DNA of 9,597 bases from Puniceicoccaceae bacterium (lineage in GTDB: Bacteria; Verrucomicrobiota; Verrucomicrobiia; Opitutales; Coraliomargaritaceae). The position numbers were made by a program, and so were the translations under genes. Below are positions 1-7,487 of this stretch, one piece after another. Location: the NCBI GenBank assembly GCA_003567255.1, contig PWZW01000220.1, forward strand, positions 1-9,597, given 5' to 3'. How positions within the stretch are numbered: position 1 is the stretch's first letter; every line of letters begins with the position of its first letter. Under the pieces are notes generated by a model that saw only the letters and a list, made by a program, of their open reading frames with translations, ran no database searches and was not told where the DNA came from.

Positions 1-338
1 CCTGCACCGGACTACCGGCACATGAGGCAGTCGCGGCCCCAAAAGCTGCCTTACACGGACTCGCCCATAGCGCAGCAGCCACTTATGCCAGCCGAGGCGT
101 CCGCGTTAACGTAGTCGCGCCGGGTATGACAGAAACCGCCATGGCCAAGCCAATTCTCGGCTCAGAGCAAGCGCGGAAAATCAGCGAGGCCATGCATCCT
201 CTGGGCCGCATTGGCCAAGCCGAAGAGGTCGCCGCCTTAATCACGCACCTTTTGTCTGACCAAGCCAGCTGGATCACCGGGCAAGTCTTCTCCATCGATG
301 GCGGACTCTCCAAGATACACCCTCGCCCAAAAATCTAA
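1..338 (+). CDS. Short-chain dehydrogenase/reductase (SDR), C-terminal part, 5' truncated by window edge
   Basis: Only the last ~111 codons are present; the first whole codon is at 3 and the TAA is at 336-338. The SDR hallmarks are the active-site helix ending in Lys (42-44) followed by AALHGLAHSAAATYA, then RVNVVAPGM (the strand and Pro-Gly after the active site), then HPLGRIGQAEEVA and the C-terminal ITGQVFSIDGG, which is typical of classical FabG-like SDRs. These are NAD(P)(H)-dependent oxidoreductases acting on alcohols or ketones, usually cytosolic tetramers. The substrate cannot be inferred. Oddity: the residue four before the Lys, normally the catalytic Tyr of YxxxK, is Val (codon 30-32) in the context HEAVAAPK. 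The ATG at 126 lies inside the fold and is not a real start. The next gene begins 175 nt downstream, so it is probably a separate transcription unit. Family assignment is sure, function is not. Confidence 0.9.
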   Translation, partial: CTGLPAHEAVAAPKAALHGLAHSAAATYASRGVRVNVVAPGMTETAMAKPILGSEQARKISEAMHPLGRIGQAEEVAALITHLLSDQASWITGQVFSIDGGLSKIHPRPKI

Positions 339-391
339 GTACAGCATTGAGCGTAAACGGATTCGAAGCCCAGCGCCCTTCTCTATGACTT

Positions 392-425
392 GGTGCCCCC
401 TCGATGGGCGCCGAGAGGGTGCGCC
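392..425. other. Imperfect hairpin in the SDR-glnD spacer
   Basis: Arms 392-402 (GGTGCCCCCTC) and 415-425 (GAGGGTGCGCC) can pair over 11 positions with one G-U and one mismatch around a 12-nt loop. It lies 54 nt after the SDR stop and 88 nt before glnD. No T-run follows on the plus strand, so it is not a classical intrinsic terminator. It may still help end SDR transcription or may be a degenerate repeat. Apart from this, the 339-513 gap shows no gene and no convincing promoter. Confidence 0.3.
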
Positions 426-513
426 TGCCCCTTCTCCAAGCTTCCTCCTGTAGGCCATCCACTGGAGCACAAAAACATTGCGGCCATCTGGCTAATTAAA
501 GCAGGCTTTGCGT

Positions 514-3348
514 GTGAATCATTTTCATGACGATCCTCTCTTTCATCGTTTGCACAAGCACGCAGATAAGCGACTTGTGTTCGATCCCGAAATTCCCAGA
601 AGCAAGCAATTACCCGCCTACAAGCGCTTCCTGGAACTAGAAAATAAAATGCTGGCCCGCGACCACCGGAACGGTGCGGGAGGCTTACAGGTTTGTCGTG
701 CACGCTCTATCGTACTCGACGTGCTCGTCGAAAATCTTTTTATCGGGGCACTGGACACTTACTCCGCCAAGTTCGGACAAATCCCTGCGAAAATGTCCGT
801 CCTGGCGACCGGTGGCTACGGGCGCGCTGAACTTAATCCACACAGCGATATCGATATTATGTTTCTCTATCCGAGAAGCGTAAAAGCATCTTCGTTCAAA
901 GAATACCAGGCAGTGATTGCCGAAGAGATCCTTTACCCACTCTGGGACCTTGGCCTCAAGGTAGGACACGCATCCCGCAATATCCACGAAGCAATTTCCG
1001 AGGCAAGGTCAGAGGTTCACTCTAAGAATGCTATTTTGGAAAGCCGACTCATCACCGGTTCTCAATCGCTCTTTCAAGAGTTCTATCAAGCCTATGATCG
1101 TTACATAAGGAAGGAACGCCCGACCGAGTACATTAATCAGAGGCTGGCCGACCAAGCAGAACGTCACGCCAAATTCGGCGGAACGGTTTATCTCCAGGAA
1201 CCAGACATCAAAAACGGGTGTGGCGGACTGCGCGATTACCAAAACATCGTTTGGATGGCCAATATTAAGCTCGCCTTAAAATCTTTCAAAGACCTTCAAA
1301 AAGCCGGATTCCTACGCCCTGACGAAGACAAGGCGATGGTCGAGGCCTACGATTTCCTGCTCCGCGTCCGTACAGAACTTCATCTCGGGAGCCGCAAACC
1401 CACAGACCACCTTGATTTGGAAACCCAGCCAAAGGTGGCCCTCGGCCTGGGCTATACGCAGAAAGATATTTTCGAGCGCGTAGAGGCTTTCATGCGCGAC
1501 TACTACACCGCCGTCAGGACTATTTTTCGGACTTCTCAGCAACTTGAAAAACGGCTGGCCCTCACCGATACCGAAAATGGGGGAAAGATCACTTTTAAAG
1601 AAGCGCTTCGCGCGCACCGCAGCCGAGGGGGAAAGCGTATCGACGGCTTTATTGTCGACGGCAAAGTGCTCTCCGCGGACTCCAAAAACCCCTTTAAAAA
1701 AGACCCCGACCGGATGATCCGGGTCTTCAGAATCATCCAACAATTCGGAATCGAGCTAGACTTCGATCTCGAATACCTTATCTCCCGATCACTACCCCTT
1801 ATCACAAATAAGGTGATCCGCAGCCCCTCGGCAATTCGTAGCTTTCTCGCCATCCTGAACAGCCCGGGTGAAGTCTACCCCACCTTGATTCAAATGCATG
1901 AATTAGGTGTGCTAGGCCGCTTCCTCCCTGAGTTCGGTAAGCTTACCTGCATGGTCCAACACGAATATTATCACCGATACACCGCAGATGTTCACGTACT
2001 GAATACCATTCGGGAACTGGATAATGTCTTCCAAAAGCACGAGGATATTCACCCGGATTACTTAAACGAACTTAGGAAAACAGACGATCCCGCCCTCCTC
2101 TACCTAATTCTCCTTCTTCACGATATCGGTAAAGCAGAGGGCATCAAGGGCCATGCAATCAGCGGAGTAAAAATCGCTCGGCCCATCCTGAAGCGCTTTG
2201 GAATCAGTAAACCCGCCCAAGAGAAAATTTATTTTATTATTCAGGGCCACCTTGAAATGGCACGATTCTGGCAACGGTATGACTTGGATGACGAAGAAAC
2301 TGCTGCCTCCTTTGCCAAGTTCACCGAGAATACTGACAACCTCCGGTATCTCTACGTACATACACTCTGCGATGCCAGAGGAACAGCACCCACACTCTGG
2401 AATGGTTACAAAGACAGCTCGCATCGGCTGCTTTTTAAGCGCACGCTGGAGCATCACTCCCACAGTGGTGATATCGTTTCAAGGAGGGAGGAAGAGCGCA
2501 CAATGTTACTAAGTGATCTTCTCGAACGCCAAATAGACGGGATCTCCAACGAAGAAGTGGAGGCGCATTTCAACCTTTTACCGGAAAGGTATTTCATCAA
2601 CAATTCTACCGATGAGATCGCCCTTCACATAAGGATGGTGCACGATCTCCTCCAAAAAATTCAGGATTCCAAATCGATCGGATCTCTCGTGCCCGTGATT
2701 GATTGGCGGGATGATCATGATGAGGGACTCAGTGTCGTCACTGTAGTGACTTGGGACCGTGCTGGCCTCTTTTACAAGCTGGCCGGTGCGCTCTCAGTCG
2801 CTGGCGTTAACATCCTAAATACCAAGGCAATTTCCAGATCCGACCACATTACCATCGATACCTTCTACGTAATCGAAGATGGTGGAGGCGTCGTTCGCGA
2901 TAAAAACGCAAAATCCGTTTTTGAAGTGCAACTGAAGGAAGCCCTCGTCTACAACAAAGACCTCCTTCCCGAAATCATTGAGCAAGAGCGGAAGCAACAA
3001 GCGGCCTCGAAAAGCAAAAATCGAGAACTCTTGGCCGCGCCCTTCCCCCCGAGCGTCGAGGTCTATCACGAACTATCCCTTAAGCGGACCATTATTGAAG
3101 TCCAGGCCAACGATCGAATCGGACTTCTCTACAGGCTTTCGAGGCTCATTTTCGAAAAAGGCTTCGATATTACCTTCGCACGTATTTCCACGGAGCGAAA
3201 AGTCGCCATGGATACATTCTATATTGAAAACGTGACTCCCAAGGAAAGTACTTCCACTTCCAATTTACTGCTTTTAAGGGAAGGACTCAGCGCGATCGTG
3301 AATGAGGACTCACAAAACGGCGCAAGCGGCCTCAGCGGACTAAGGTAA
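514..3348 (+). CDS. glnD: [Protein-PII] uridylyltransferase / uridylyl-removing enzyme GlnD
   Basis: This is a nitrogen-status sensor in the cytosol: it uridylylates PII proteins (GlnB/GlnK) when glutamine is low and removes UMP when glutamine is high. The protein is about 944 residues, close to the family's usual 850-950. An N-terminal nucleotidyltransferase domain carries GGYGRAELNPHSDIDI (about residues 100-115; the GG and the DxD metal ligands are intact). A PII-uridylyltransferase helical region follows. An HD phosphohydrolase domain carries LLLHDIGKAEG (His-Asp near residue 536). Two C-terminal ACT domains, the glutamine sensors, lie near 740-815 (VVTWDRAGLFYKLAGAL) and 856-930 (VQANDRIGLLYRLSRLIF). 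GTG at 514 is chosen because AGG at 503-505 sits 8 nt upstream; TTG at 508 is an in-frame alternative but too close to it. A small inverted repeat (AAAGC/GCTTT, 498-509) overlaps this site. No PII or glutamine synthetase gene is in view. It converges on the transposase gene with a 30-nt gap. All catalytic motifs look intact. Confidence 0.96.
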   Translation: MNHFHDDPLFHRLHKHADKRLVFDPEIPRSKQLPAYKRFLELENKMLARDHRNGAGGLQVCRARSIVLDVLVENLFIGALDTYSAKFGQIPAKMSVLATGGYGRAELNPHSDIDIMFLYPRSVKASSFKEYQAVIAEEILYPLWDLGLKVGHASRNIHEAISEARSEVHSKNAILESRLITGSQSLFQEFYQAYDRYIRKERPTEYINQRLADQAERHAKFGGTVYLQEPDIKNGCGGLRDYQNIVWMANIKLALKSFKDLQKAGFLRPDEDKAMVEAYDFLLRVRTELHLGSRKPTDHLDLETQPKVALGLGYTQKDIFERVEAFMRDYYTAVRTIFRTSQQLEKRLALTDTENGGKITFKEALRAHRSRGGKRIDGFIVDGKVLSADSKNPFKKDPDRMIRVFRIIQQFGIELDFDLEYLISRSLPLITNKVIRSPSAIRSFLAILNSPGEVYPTLIQMHELGVLGRFLPEFGKLTCMVQHEYYHRYTADVHVLNTIRELDNVFQKHEDIHPDYLNELRKTDDPALLYLILLLHDIGKAEGIKGHAISGVKIARPILKRFGISKPAQEKIYFIIQGHLEMARFWQRYDLDDEETAASFAKFTENTDNLRYLYVHTLCDARGTAPTLWNGYKDSSHRLLFKRTLEHHSHSGDIVSRREEERTMLLSDLLERQIDGISNEEVEAHFNLLPERYFINNSTDEIALHIRMVHDLLQKIQDSKSIGSLVPVIDWRDDHDEGLSVVTVVTWDRAGLFYKLAGALSVAGVNILNTKAISRSDHITIDTFYVIEDGGGVVRDKNAKSVFEVQLKEALVYNKDLLPEIIEQERKQQAASKSKNRELLAAPFPPSVEVYHELSLKRTIIEVQANDRIGLLYRLSRLIFEKGFDITFARISTERKVAMDTFYIENVTPKESTSTSNLLLLREGLSAIVNEDSQNGASGLSGLR

Positions 3349-3350
3349 GT

Positions 3351-3366
3351 TAAAAAGCCTGGCTTG
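3351..3366 (-). terminator. Possible weak intrinsic terminator of the transposase gene
   Basis: Read on the minus strand, a short stem (AAGCC/GGCTT with a one-to-three-base loop) runs directly into TTTTT, 13 nt after the transposase stop codon. The stem is only 4-5 bp, so termination efficiency is doubtful. On the plus strand there is no T-run, so it would not serve glnD in the usual way. Confidence 0.3.
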
Positions 3367-3378
3367 CCCGACCACCGA

Positions 3379-4287
3379 CTAGGGAACGCCGAGTTTTTGG
3401 TTGATCACGAAGAGCCCCTTTCCGGTCGCAACCGCAGAAGGGTCACGCCGCCTTCCCATCAATTTCCCATACCACCCGGCTAGACTCAGCACAAATTTAC
3501 TGGAGCCGAGAATGCGTCCATCGCAAAAGCTTCGCCCCGGGGAAAGCATTGCCTCGGTTTTATTAATATCATTTCCAAGCTTAGACTTAAGCGTCTGTTG
3601 ATAATTTCGAATACACTCCTCCGGAGAGCCTCCTAAACGTTTCATTACCCGGGCCTGTCCCTCCAGGGCGTAAGCATTTCCCAACCGCGCATCAGCATAA
3701 CTGCAAAAACGATAATCCCGCGGATCTTTCACCAAACCCGCCCGAACCGGATTTAAGTCAATATACTGCGCCACCGCGAGCAGAGGCATCCCTGCCCCTT
3801 CAACCAAAACACTCTTAAATCGACCAGACCAAAGTGTACCAAAGCCCCCGGATTCGCGGTTGTACCAGATGCTAAATCGCAACTTGAGTGTCCGCATGTA
3901 CGCAGAGATATCCCCCATCCGCGAGCGCAACCATGCCCTGAAGCGCTCCGCTGAGGGCCCCCCCTCGGCAAGACAAGCCGCTGCCGCCTCAACACTCATG
4001 GGGCGGTAAGTGCAAAGCTCTGTCCCGTACAAAGCCTCATAGCGCTTCAGCAATTCAGCGTCGTCGAGCGCCGCCACCGCGTCCACGCCGGGAGTTTCCA
4101 GCAGGACGTGGAAGTGATTGGACATCACGCAGTAAGCAAGTACACGCACCCCACAAAACCGAGCAACCTGGTAAATCATCTTTCGGAGCACCGCTTTTTC
4201 AACCTCGTGAAAAAGATAGCGCCCCTGAATCGTCCGACTCATGCAGTGATAACAACTCACCTCCGACCTTTTTATCCGAATACTCAT
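3379..4287 (-). CDS. REP-associated-type tyrosine transposase (RAYT, IS200-like Y1/HUH family)
   Basis: A 302-residue Y1_Tnp-family protein. The N-terminal part has the family opening (SCYHCMSRTIQGRYLF) and then the HUH metal-binding motif MSNHFHVLLE (His58 and His60). About 80 residues on comes MGDISAYMRTLKLRFSIWYN, holding candidate nucleophiles Tyr130 and Tyr142, followed by the family signature GFGTLWSGRFKSVLVEG and YIDLNPVRAGLV. The C-terminal extension (CDGRILGSSKFV) is typical of the long solitary RAYT-like proteins. HUH enzymes nick and rejoin single-stranded DNA through a 5' phosphotyrosine; RAYTs usually sit as single chromosomal copies and act on short palindromic repeats rather than mobilising themselves. 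The gene looks complete and undamaged. It opposes glnD (30-nt gap) and diverges from valS (103-nt gap). No terminal inverted repeats or target duplication were found, as expected for this class. Which Tyr is catalytic is not settled here. Confidence 0.92.
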   Translation of the reverse strand: MSIRIKRSEVSCYHCMSRTIQGRYLFHEVEKAVLRKMIYQVARFCGVRVLAYCVMSNHFHVLLETPGVDAVAALDDAELLKRYEALYGTELCTYRPMSVEAAAACLAEGGPSAERFRAWLRSRMGDISAYMRTLKLRFSIWYNRESGGFGTLWSGRFKSVLVEGAGMPLLAVAQYIDLNPVRAGLVKDPRDYRFCSYADARLGNAYALEGQARVMKRLGGSPEECIRNYQQTLKSKLGNDINKTEAMLSPGRSFCDGRILGSSKFVLSLAGWYGKLMGRRRDPSAVATGKGLFVINQKLGVP

Positions 4288-4295
4288 ACTGTGGT

Positions 4296-4323
4296 TTTAT
4301 CCCCACAACTTCGAAACACACAA
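4296..4323 (-). promoter_or_regulatory. Weak predicted promoter of the transposase gene
   Basis: On the minus strand TTGTGT (4323-4318) and GATAAA (4301-4296) are separated by 16 nt, giving 3/6 and 4/6 matches to the sigma-70 consensus. The -10 ends 8 nt before the ATG, so the transcript would be almost leaderless. A short inverted repeat TGTGG/CCACA (4290-4294 and 4303-4307) overlaps the -10 and could be an operator. Confidence 0.25.
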
Positions 4324-4324
4324 T

Positions 4325-4341
4325 AACAAATCTGATTTGTT
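4325..4341. repeat. Perfect 8+1+8 palindrome in the transposase-valS gap
   Basis: AACAAATC-T-GATTTGTT is a perfect inverted repeat in the 103-nt divergent gap, 38 nt from the transposase start. It is AT-rich and followed on the plus strand by a T-rich run (TTAATTTTTTTATTTG) and then the GGGGACAG motif. It could be a dimeric-regulator operator for either gene or a folded recognition site for the Y1 enzyme. The symmetry is seen directly; the role is inferred. Confidence 0.5.
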
Positions 4342-4357
4342 TAATTTTTTTATTTGA

Positions 4358-4380
4358 TAAGGGGACAGGTTGAGACAGCT
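4358..4380. repeat. GGGGACAG-type motif beside the transposase
   Basis: TAAGGGGACAGGTTGAGACA lies 70 nt upstream of the transposase start and just before valS. From memory, GGGGACAG-type motifs recur next to Y1 transposase genes in many unrelated bacteria; this was not checked here. No reverse copy (CTGTCCCC) was seen on the glnD side, so only one flank carries the motif. A degenerate relative is at 7633-7657. Confidence 0.4.
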
Positions 4381-4390
4381 TCAAAGCAAA

Positions 4391-7123
4391 ATGAGTAACA
4401 TTCCCTCACAGTATGAACCCAAGGAAGTTGAAGCGCGCTGGTATAAGGCCTGGCAGGATGGCGGGTGTTTCCGCGCTGCGGTAGACAACGAGCGACCGGC
4501 GTACACCATTATGATTCCTCCGCCAAACGTGACGGGGATCTTGCACATGGGGCACATCCTGAACAATACGATCCAGGACATTCTCATCCGCCGGGCACGA
4601 CAAGAGGGGAAGTCTGCGCTTTGGCTTCCGGGCACCGACCATGCTGGCATCGCAACGCAATCGAGGGTCGAGCGCCTACTCAGGGAAACTGAAGGCAAAA
4701 CGCGCCACGATGTGGGACGTGAGGCCTTCTTTAAGCTCGCCTCGGATTGGCGGGATAAGCACGGCGGTTTGATTTTGGATCAGCTCAAGGCGATTGGCGC
4801 CTCCTGTGACTGGGAGCGCACGGCGCACACGCTGAATCCAGACTACAGCAAAGCGGTGCTCACCGCTTTTGTGAGACTTTACCAGCGAGGACACGTTTAC
4901 CGCGGGAAGCGCATGGTGAACTGGTGCCCGGTAAGCCAAACGGCACTGTCTGACGAGGAGGTCATCATGAAACCTCAACAGAGCGTATTGTACAAGATGC
5001 GCTACGAGCTGGTCGATGAACCGGGCAGCTTCCTTGAAATTTCCACCACACGCCCGGAGACCATCATGGGTGACAGTGGGGTGGCGGTCCACCCGGAGGA
5101 TGAACGCTACAAACACTTGATCGGGAAAACTGTATGGCGTCCTTTCCCCAGAGCGCAAATCCCAATCATCGGTGACTCCGTGGTGGACCGTGAGTTTGGA
5201 ACAGGCGTGTTAAAAGTAACCCCGGCCCATGACAAAGCCGACTTTGACATTGGTAAGCGACACGGACTCGAAATTATCGATGTATTCAACGCAGACGGTA
5301 CCCTGAATGAAAAGGCGGGACCAGAGTTCTCGGGGATGGAGCGTTTTGCAGCGCGCAAAGCCGCCGCAACTAAGTTAGCAGACCTGGGATTGCTCATTGA
5401 AGAAGAGGCCTACACGAACAACGTCGGTTTCTCCGAACGAGCGGATGTCCCGATCGAGCCGAGACTTTCGGAGCAATGGTTTTTACGCTACCCGAAAGTG
5501 GAGGAAGCAAAGGAGGTTGTTCGCCAAAACATCATCCAATTTCATCCAAAGCGCTGGGAAAAAGTGTACCTGCATTGGTTGGATAATATTCAGGACTGGT
5601 GTATCAGCCGCCAACTTTGGTGGGGACACCGCATCCCAGTATGGTACCGCAAAGGAGCAGACCGTAACCAACCGGAGAATCTCCATGTTTCGGTCGAAGG
5701 ACCACCAGATCCGGAAAACTGGGAGCAGGAGGTGGATGTTTTGGATACCTGGGCTTCGTCCTGGCTCTGGCCACTGGCAACCCTTGGGTGGCCAGACAAG
5801 GACGCGGAGCAAAAGCGAGGCTTGGACTATTTCTATCCAACCTCGGTCCTGGCTACTGGTTTTGACATTATATTTTTCTGGGTGGCACGGATGATCATGG
5901 CTGGGCTTGAGTTCAAGGGAGACCCGCAGGACGCCCCAATGGATAAAGCCACCCTGAGGGCACGGGTGCCGTTTAAGGACGTCTACATCACGGGGCTGAT
6001 ACGTGACGAAAAGGGCCGGAAAATGTCTAAAAGTCTGGGGAATTCGCCAGATCCACTCGATTTGGTTGCGAAATACGGTGCGGATGCCCTCCGCTTCTGC
6101 GTGGTGAGCATTGCACCGCAGGGGCAGGATATCCGGTTCTCTGAGGAGCGGGTTGAGTCGGGTAAGAAGTTCTGTAACAAGCTTTGGAATGTCTGTCGGT
6201 TCCGTCGGATGCAGGCTTCCGAGACGCACGACCTTTCCAGTTTGGCAGCAATTCTGGACCGGATTTCTCCGCAAGCACTGGATGGGGATGATTACGCAAT
6301 TCTGTCAAAATTAAGCCATTGCCTTGATGCAGTTGATGCGGGGCTGAAGAAGTTCGAGTTCGCCAACGTAACGGGCCACATCTACAGTTTTTTCTGGAAT
6401 GACTACTGCGACTGGTATGTTGAAGTTTCCAAATCGAAACTCGAGCACGCAGCGACCAAAGACTCCTGCCTCGCAATTCAGGACTTGGTCATCCGCCAGT
6501 TGCTTTTGATCCTTCACCCCTTTACGCCATTTATCACGGAAGAGCTTTGGCAATTGCTGGGGTACAGCACGCCCGGCACCTTTATTCAGGATAGCAACCC
6601 GGGAACGGGGGCCTCACTTGAAGCAGCGTTACAAAACGCGGGGCTGCGGATAGATCGGGATGCCGTGAAAGAAATCGAATCAGTTCGTGAGCTAGTCTCC
6701 CAGGCGAGGGCACTCAAGGCTCAGTACAACCTCAGTTCCAAGCGCGATGTCCCCTTCTTTTACAGCGCAGATGCGGCCAGTACAGCGGTGATTAAGCGTA
6801 ACGAAGAAAAAATTCTGAAAATCGCTGGTTTAGGAAAGTTGGAGGCAGTCACCAGTCCTCCAGAAAATCTACCTGCCACAGTGGTGAGTCTGGGGTCCCT
6901 CTTTTTGGACTTATCGAGCTCCATTGATCTTGAGGGTGAGCGAACGAGGTTAAGCAAAGAGCTGGAAAAGCTCAATAAAGCGGTTGCCGTGGGCGAGGCC
7001 AAGCTGAACAACCCGAAGTTCAAGGATAAGGCGCCTGCCGCCGTAGTCGCGGGTGCCCAAGCTCAGCTGCGTGAAACGCAAGAGCGACGAGACGAGGTCC
7101 AACGTCTGTTGGCGGCGCTTTAG
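4391..7123 (+). CDS. valS: Valyl-tRNA synthetase
   Basis: A class Ia aminoacyl-tRNA synthetase that charges tRNA-Val in the cytosol. The protein is 910 residues; E. coli ValS is 951. The Rossmann catalytic domain opens with IPPPNVTGILHMGH (HIGH motif as HMGH, residues 52-55) and LPGTDHAGIATQ. The CP1 editing domain carries STTRPETIMGD (from residue 218) and AHDKADFDIG, including the conserved Asp used to hydrolyse misacylated Thr-tRNA. The second catalytic half has DTWASSWLWPLATLGWP and FDIIFFWVARMIM, then GRKMSKSLGN (KMSKS at 544-548). An anticodon-binding helical domain follows (NDYCDWYVEVSKSKL), and the last ~65 residues form the charged coiled coil typical of ValS. ATG 4391 is chosen because MSNIPSQYEPKEVEARWY is the natural N-terminus; TTG at 4370 is in frame but lies inside the upstream motif. 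There is no clear Shine-Dalgarno and no T-box-like leader. It looks complete and functional. Confidence 0.97.
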   Translation: MSNIPSQYEPKEVEARWYKAWQDGGCFRAAVDNERPAYTIMIPPPNVTGILHMGHILNNTIQDILIRRARQEGKSALWLPGTDHAGIATQSRVERLLRETEGKTRHDVGREAFFKLASDWRDKHGGLILDQLKAIGASCDWERTAHTLNPDYSKAVLTAFVRLYQRGHVYRGKRMVNWCPVSQTALSDEEVIMKPQQSVLYKMRYELVDEPGSFLEISTTRPETIMGDSGVAVHPEDERYKHLIGKTVWRPFPRAQIPIIGDSVVDREFGTGVLKVTPAHDKADFDIGKRHGLEIIDVFNADGTLNEKAGPEFSGMERFAARKAAATKLADLGLLIEEEAYTNNVGFSERADVPIEPRLSEQWFLRYPKVEEAKEVVRQNIIQFHPKRWEKVYLHWLDNIQDWCISRQLWWGHRIPVWYRKGADRNQPENLHVSVEGPPDPENWEQEVDVLDTWASSWLWPLATLGWPDKDAEQKRGLDYFYPTSVLATGFDIIFFWVARMIMAGLEFKGDPQDAPMDKATLRARVPFKDVYITGLIRDEKGRKMSKSLGNSPDPLDLVAKYGADALRFCVVSIAPQGQDIRFSEERVESGKKFCNKLWNVCRFRRMQASETHDLSSLAAILDRISPQALDGDDYAILSKLSHCLDAVDAGLKKFEFANVTGHIYSFFWNDYCDWYVEVSKSKLEHAATKDSCLAIQDLVIRQLLLILHPFTPFITEELWQLLGYSTPGTFIQDSNPGTGASLEAALQNAGLRIDRDAVKEIESVRELVSQARALKAQYNLSSKRDVPFFYSADAASTAVIKRNEEKILKIAGLGKLEAVTSPPENLPATVVSLGSLFLDLSSSIDLEGERTRLSKELEKLNKAVAVGEAKLNNPKFKDKAPAAVVAGAQAQLRETQERRDEVQRLLAAL

Positions 7124-7145
7124 TCCACGCCTGCGGAGGGGCCGC

Positions 7146-7180
7146 AACCCCACCGGGGCATACTGGGGGTTTATTGTTTT
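7146..7180 (+). terminator. Possible terminator between valS and smr
   Basis: AACCCC (7146-7151) can pair with GGGGTT (7166-7171), and a T-rich stretch (TTATTGTTTT) follows on the plus strand. A second small stem, TGCGG/CCGCA, sits just before it (7132-7136 and 7142-7146). The structure covers the 47-nt gap between the two convergent stop codons, where a terminator is expected, but the 6-bp stem and interrupted T-run make it weak. Confidence 0.3.
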
Positions 7181-7437
7181 AGCTGAACTAAAGTCGCGCC
7201 CCACCCGCCCTGATTGGCGGGGGCGAGGGCGAAGGAGCGCACATCGTCTCTTTTCCGAAGCAGTGCATGCACGGTTTCGCGAAGGGTACCAATCCCCTTG
7301 CCGTGTATAATCCGAACCGTCCAGATACCCCTGTCCCTACACTCGTCCAGATAATGAGGGACCAGAGATTTAACCTCGTTGGGCCGAAAAGTGTGGAGGT
7401 CAAGGACTCCATCGATGGGATATTCCGTGGGTTCCAT
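7171..7437 (-). CDS. Small stand-alone Smr-domain protein
   Basis: An 88-residue protein made almost wholly of one Smr (small MutS-related) domain. The signature is complete: LDLHTFRP (DLH at 13-15), a helix, RIIHGKGIGTLR (HGKG at 45-48) and the C-terminal GGWGATLVQL. Smr domains occur at the C-terminus of MutS2 and in short stand-alone proteins; several characterised members are endonucleases acting on DNA or RNA, but the role of this short kind is not established. ATG 7437 gives MEPTEYPIDGVLDLH, a typical N-terminus for the short family. A TTG at 7473 would add 12 residues, and the frame closes upstream at 7495-7497. Neither start has a Shine-Dalgarno. The gene converges with valS and diverges from the ketoacyl synthase gene across a 255-nt spacer. 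Confidence 0.9.
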   Translation of the reverse strand: MEPTEYPIDGVLDLHTFRPNEVKSLVPHYLDECRDRGIWTVRIIHGKGIGTLRETVHALLRKRDDVRSFALAPANQGGWGATLVQLKQ

Positions 7438-7487
7438 GGGGAAAGGGTAGACCGTGACGGTCCTTTTAGGCAAACGAAAGCCGTCAA

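Noticed and set aside
1312..1743. A 143-codon frame antisense to glnD
   Set aside because: It is contained in glnD and has no domain support; it is a shadow of the coding strand.
4370..4390. TTG start for valS giving seven extra residues
   Set aside because: The added codons fall in the GGGGACAG-type motif and do not match ValS N-termini; the ATG at 4391 gives a standard start.
4288..4390. T-box leader or other riboswitch upstream of valS
   Set aside because: The gap is only 103 nt and no T-box-like conserved segment or antiterminator/terminator pair was found.
3349..4390. A complete insertion sequence around the transposase
   Set aside because: No terminal repeats or target duplication are visible and the flanks differ. 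It looks like a solitary RAYT-like gene rather than a whole element.
5397..5894. A 165-codon plus-strand frame inside valS
   Set aside because: It overlaps conserved valS coding sequence in another frame and its translation resembles no protein family.
5483..6274. A 263-codon open frame antisense to valS
   Set aside because: It lies wholly inside valS, has no recognisable domain, and reads like a mirrored frame (rich in Pro, Arg, His, Ser). valS motifs in the same stretch are intact.
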